Source of the DNA: Chitinophagaceae bacterium
Lineage (GTDB): Bacteria > Bacteroidota > Bacteroidia > Chitinophagales > Chitinophagaceae
Reading direction: 5' to 3'
DNA length: 10,078 nucleotides
Assembly: GCA_003456175.1 (NCBI GenBank)
Contig: DMPB01000110.1
Span: forward strand, 1-10,078
Below the pieces are notes generated by a model. That model was not told where the DNA came from. It was given only the letters and a program-made list of their open reading frames with translations, and made no database searches. Positions 7,098 to 10,078 of this stretch are shown here, piece by piece (the first letter of the stretch is position 1; every line of letters starts with the position of its first letter). The translations under genes and the position numbers were made by a program.

Positions 7098-7571
7098 ATG
7101 AGTACAATAGCAAAAACCATATTCGTTTATAGCTTATATCTCTTTTCCTTTGGACTAGGAATGATGTTAATACCCAATACCCTCCTTTCATTATTTGGAT
7201 TTAAGCCTACTACAGAGATCTGGATAAGAGTCTTGGGACTATTTACATTTACTACAGGTATTTATTATTTTCAATCTGCCAAAAACGAGCAGCTAGCTTT
7301 TTTTAAAGCTACAATCATTGGACGAATATTCTTCTTTCTAATGACATTTGTATTGGTTATTTCATTCCATCAAAGCATGATGTTATCTATTATAGGATCT
7401 TTAGATTTACTGGGTGCTTTATGGTCGCTTAGTTGTTTGTATAAAAATAATATACTACAAATCCTTTCACAGTTAATAAAATATGGAACCGATAATTCAC
7501 TTAAAAAATATCTCCCAAATCAATCAATTTGTAAAATCAAAGACAAATCATCCACTGGTTTCTGTAGTTGA
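7098..7571 (+). CDS. Small four-helix integral membrane protein
   Basis: A 157-residue hydrophobic protein with four likely membrane helices at about residues 7-26, 42-58, 71-90 and 93-115. The loop between helices 1 and 2 is short, and FTTGIYYFQSAKNEQ links helices 2 and 3. No catalytic motif is visible; it resembles uncharacterised small inner-membrane proteins found beside SDR and AraC genes in Bacteroidota, which I cannot name more closely. The ATG is four bases after the SDR stop. The tail from residue 129 on is read out of frame with the start of the AraC gene, is hydrophilic, and looks unconserved in character; the useful protein probably ends near residue 120. Loss of an earlier stop would explain the extension. 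Confidence 0.75.
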   Translation: MSTIAKTIFVYSLYLFSFGLGMMLIPNTLLSLFGFKPTTEIWIRVLGLFTFTTGIYYFQSAKNEQLAFFKATIIGRIFFFLMTFVLVISFHQSMMLSIIGSLDLLGALWSLSCLYKNNILQILSQLIKYGTDNSLKKYLPNQSICKIKDKSSTGFCS

Positions 7572-8388
7572 TTTCAGTAAGACAGATGAGTATATAGAAG
7601 ATGGCACACGCATTAGTGCAGACTTTTATACCATCATGTTTAAAAACTATTGTGCCAATAAACTTAGATATGGCAGAAAAAATTACGATTTTCAGGATGG
7701 CAGTTTAATTTGTATTGCTCCCAAACAAGTAATTACGATGGATGGCGAAATTGAAAATAGAGAAGACATGTTGGGTTGGGGCTTATTTTTTCATCCAGAT
7801 ATTCTGCGTGGCACAACATTAAGCAGTAAGATGCATGAATACACTTTCTTTAATTATGATACTGCCGAGGCATTACATTTATCTGATAAAGAAAAACAAA
7901 TTTTATTTGACTGTGTACAGAAAATAGAATTTGAATTACAAGAAAATATTGACAATCATAGTCAAAACTTAATCGTAACCAATATTGAGCTCTTACTAAA
8001 TTATTGCGCTCGGTATTATGGCCGGCAATTTATCACTAGAAAAAATGCAAATACAAATACAGTTGCTCAAATTGAAAAGCTGCTCACCACCTATTTCAAA
8101 ACAGATCAATTGAAAGAAAATGGCTTGCCAACAGTAAAATACTTGGCAGATAATGTTCACCTATCTGCTAGCTACTTAAGTGATTTGCTAAAAAAAGAAA
8201 CAGGTATGAATGCGCAAGATCACATACATTATTACCTCATTGAAGAGGCCAAAAACATTTTATTGGGAACCCAAAACTCAATCAGCGAAATTGCTTATTC
8301 ATTAGGCTTTGAATATCCACAATATTTCAGCAAGCTTTTTAAACAAAAGACGGGTCACACGCCTGTAGCATATAGAAAATTAAATTAA
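7483..8388 (+). CDS. AraC-family transcriptional regulator
   Basis: A 301-residue regulator. The N-terminal ligand-sensing, cupin-like part (about 20-185) begins with HPLVSVVDFSK (23-33), typical of Bacteroidota AraC proteins. The C-terminal AraC DNA-binding region (about 195-300) has two helix-turn-helices: TVKYLADNVHLSASYLSDLL (217-236) and, after NSISEIAYSLGF (265-276), the conserved YPQYFSKLFKQKTGHTPVAYR. The ATG at 7483 is chosen because the next Met is residue 52, beyond the conserved HPLVSVVDFSK. This makes the gene overlap the membrane-protein frame by 89 bases. Co-transcription with the SDR and membrane genes is likely, and the regulator may control them and itself; the effector is unknown. 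No clear strong terminator follows. Confidence 0.93.
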   Translation: MEPIIHLKNISQINQFVKSKTNHPLVSVVDFSKTDEYIEDGTRISADFYTIMFKNYCANKLRYGRKNYDFQDGSLICIAPKQVITMDGEIENREDMLGWGLFFHPDILRGTTLSSKMHEYTFFNYDTAEALHLSDKEKQILFDCVQKIEFELQENIDNHSQNLIVTNIELLLNYCARYYGRQFITRKNANTNTVAQIEKLLTTYFKTDQLKENGLPTVKYLADNVHLSASYLSDLLKKETGMNAQDHIHYYLIEEAKNILLGTQNSISEIAYSLGFEYPQYFSKLFKQKTGHTPVAYRKLN

Positions 8389-8619
8389 TTTATTTATAAA
8401 TACATTAATTTATATACTCATTAAAAGAAAACAGTTGTTTTGAGTTACACCTCGTTCAGTGAAAAGTAAGTCTGTAATACATAAGTATAAGTCAATCTAA
8501 AGTGGCTTGATAAATGCTAAAGTAAGAAGAGTACAAAAAATTGCTGAAATCCGAAAAGGGTAGATATACCCTCTATTGTATTTTTTATGCTAATACTTAT
8601 TAGGTATAGTACATGAATT
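8389..8619. other. AT-rich gap between the AraC gene and the receptor terminator
   Basis: No gene or RNA is recognised here. It holds an AT-only inverted repeat (TATAAAT/ATTTATA, 8395-8414) just after the AraC stop. It also holds a small perfect hairpin, AGGGTA-GATA-TACCCT (8557-8572), eight bases before a T run (8581-8586). Either could help end AraC transcription, but neither is a standard terminator. Confidence 0.4.
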
Positions 8620-8646
8620 AAAAAAAGGCAGCCAAGAATGGCCGCC
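8620..8646 (-). terminator. Rho-independent terminator of the TonB-dependent receptor gene
   Basis: On the minus strand GGCGGCC (8646-8640) pairs with GGCTGCC (8633-8627) with one G-U, around a 6-nt loop, and is followed by seven T residues (8626-8620). It lies about 50 bases after the receptor stop and is the GC-richest hairpin of the gap. Confidence 0.85.
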
Positions 8647-8695
8647 CGTTTGAGGAAAAAGCTTTATGCTTCTGCTATAGTTTGCTTAATATAGC

Positions 8696-10078
8696 CTAGT
8701 TGTTAAAAAGGTAACGTACACCTACCTGCCCTTGCCAACGGCTTGCTGCACCAGTATTATCACGATAAGAGTTTACCAACGGAATTTGATTGGTTGGATC
8801 TAAGTATGGGAAACTAAATACAGGGCGTCCTGCATTTGCACCAGTAGTTTCAACACGTAAAAAATTAAGAGGCGATGTTCTGTTAAATACTTGCTGTACA
8901 CCCCATCGACGATTTACTAGATTACCGAAGTTGATAATATCAAAAGTTAATCGAATCGTATTTCGCTGCTTACCTATCTTAACCGAAAAATCTTGTGTTA
9001 TATTCAAATCTAAGCGTTTAAAAAATGGAGCAATAGCTGCATTACGTTCTGCATACTCACCCCTATTTCTACTTAAATACCAATCTTGATTGATATAGGC
9101 ATCTAATTGCGCCCAAATTTGTGCAGGGGTACGTGGGTCGCTAGCGTTCACACGTTCTAACACAATTTCGCTACTGTTTCTTGGTATATACATTAAATCA
9201 TTGGTAAGCAATCCATCGCTATTAACATCTCCGTTGTATACATAGCTACCTGTATTACCACTAGATGCTTCAAAAATAAGACCTATAGAAGTTGCAAAAT
9301 GCTTAGCATAGCTAACCTGATAAGAAGCTTGTGCAATAACTCTGTGCGGCTGATAGAAATTCGCAAATCCTAGTTGATCAGTATTAGGATCATTTGTTAC
9401 AGGCCTGTCTCGCCACATACTCTGTGCTATACTTCCACCATCATTGATTGATTTAGCCTCTGAAAATGTATATGCAATACTACCAAAAAAGTTATTTGTA
9501 TTTTTTTGTACCTGTGCAGTGAGTACATAAGCATATCCCTTGTTGCTATTCTTCATCAAAATAGCATCGCTGATATTAGGACTCACAGCCGTATTTCCTC
9601 CTTGGTTCGCAGGAATACTTGCGTAAATCTGAGGACTTGTATAGCGGACTCTACTATCTGGCCCTGCAAGTACAGCACCTGTAGAAGGAAGATTTACATT
9701 CTGGAAATACACTGCATTAATATCTTTATTAAATGTGTACTCCAAAGTACCTACTAAACCCCAAGGTAATTTTTGATCAAGCGCAACATCTGCTCTAAAC
9801 ACCTGTGGATACTTAAAGCTACCATCTGTAAATACTAAATTGTATGCCGTATTAGCACTTGCATTTACCGGACGGTAAGCATCTACATTCTGATTAAAAA
9901 CAAAGCGAGGATCATTAGCTGCTACACCACCTACACCGGGTTGTAATACGAAAGATCCAAACTGTACACCGTTATTAGATGCCTGATTACTAATCCAAAC
10001 AAACGGCGGTGGACCAGCAAACAAACCTACACCTCCTCGCAACTGTGTAGTTTTATCTCCCTTAACATCCCAATTAAC
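8696..10078 (-). CDS. TonB-dependent receptor, Oar-like, C-terminal part (gene runs off the window)
   Basis: The last 460 residues of a large outer-membrane beta-barrel are present; the frame is open to the edge (first codons VNWDVKGDKTTQLRGGVG), so the N-terminal signal, carboxypeptidase-like domain and plug lie outside. Typical signs are alternating aromatic/polar beta-strands, RGGVGLFAGPPPFVWISNQ early in this part, and LDQKLPWGLVGTLEYTFNKD. Further on come YTFSEAKSINDGG, YQPHRVIAQASY, the loop NGDVNSDGLLTNDLMYIP, LTFDIINFGNLVN, and a final strand ending QVGVRYLFNN. These fit the TonB-dependent, Oar-type receptors of Bacteroidota without an adjacent SusD partner visible. The ligand is unknown. 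Transcription ends at the hairpin 50 bases downstream. Confidence 0.9.
   Translation of the reverse strand, partial: VNWDVKGDKTTQLRGGVGLFAGPPPFVWISNQASNNGVQFGSFVLQPGVGGVAANDPRFVFNQNVDAYRPVNASANTAYNLVFTDGSFKYPQVFRADVALDQKLPWGLVGTLEYTFNKDINAVYFQNVNLPSTGAVLAGPDSRVRYTSPQIYASIPANQGGNTAVSPNISDAILMKNSNKGYAYVLTAQVQKNTNNFFGSIAYTFSEAKSINDGGSIAQSMWRDRPVTNDPNTDQLGFANFYQPHRVIAQASYQVSYAKHFATSIGLIFEASSGNTGSYVYNGDVNSDGLLTNDLMYIPRNSSEIVLERVNASDPRTPAQIWAQLDAYINQDWYLSRNRGEYAERNAAIAPFFKRLDLNITQDFSVKIGKQRNTIRLTFDIINFGNLVNRRWGVQQVFNRTSPLNFLRVETTGANAGRPVFSFPYLDPTNQIPLVNSYRDNTGAASRWQGQVGVRYLFNN

Noticed and set aside
8395..8414. AT-only inverted repeat after the AraC stop as a terminator
   Set aside because: A 7-bp stem with no G-C pairs and no proper T run would be too unstable; kept only as a note in the gap description.
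8790..9757. Two + strand frames (8790-9089, 9506-9757) inside the receptor gene
   Set aside because: Both are antisense to a long, well-conserved beta-barrel frame and look compositionally random.

Overview
The window looks like chromosomal DNA of a Bacteroidota bacterium, probably from the Chitinophagaceae/Chitinophagales. The evidence is AT-rich DNA, starts without Shine-Dalgarno sequences, sites resembling the Bacteroidota -7 promoter box (TAnnTTTG), an Oar-like TonB-dependent receptor, and cytoplasmic multi-PAS proteins with a terminal histidine-box segment. This placement is inferred from protein character, not from any search.

Layout. Bases 1-100 hold the likely tail of an upstream gene and a strong terminator. 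A + strand pair follows (149-3258): a four-PAS signalling protein that carries the histidine phosphotransfer box but no ATPase domain, and, five bases on, a beta-CASP metallo-beta-lactamase-fold ribonuclease. Converging on it, with stop codons sharing one TTAA, is a minus-strand, stand-alone lysine-ketoglutarate reductase-like dehydrogenase (3255-4451). Divergent from that is hscB (4572-5090), the J-domain co-chaperone of Fe-S cluster assembly, then tRNA-Leu(CAA) and a clear terminator.

From 5247 to 6274 no intact gene is convincing. On the minus strand lie remnants of a decayed NarL/DegS-type two-component system: a kinase ATPase fragment and a LuxR-type regulator fragment, with large internal deletions. 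A small doubtful ORF lies between these and the tRNA. Next is a compact + strand cassette (6275-8388): a classical short-chain dehydrogenase, a four-helix membrane protein, and an AraC-family regulator whose start lies 89 nt inside the membrane-protein frame. These three are probably co-transcribed, the regulator perhaps controlling the cassette. The window ends with the C-terminal 460 residues of a minus-strand TonB-dependent receptor, followed by its own terminator.

Most of the window is ordinary. The observations most worth a second look are the ATPase-less PAS/histidine-box protein in apparent operon with a ribonuclease, the decayed two-component system beside a tRNA, and the long membrane-protein/AraC overlap. 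No CRISPR array, transposase or phage gene was seen.
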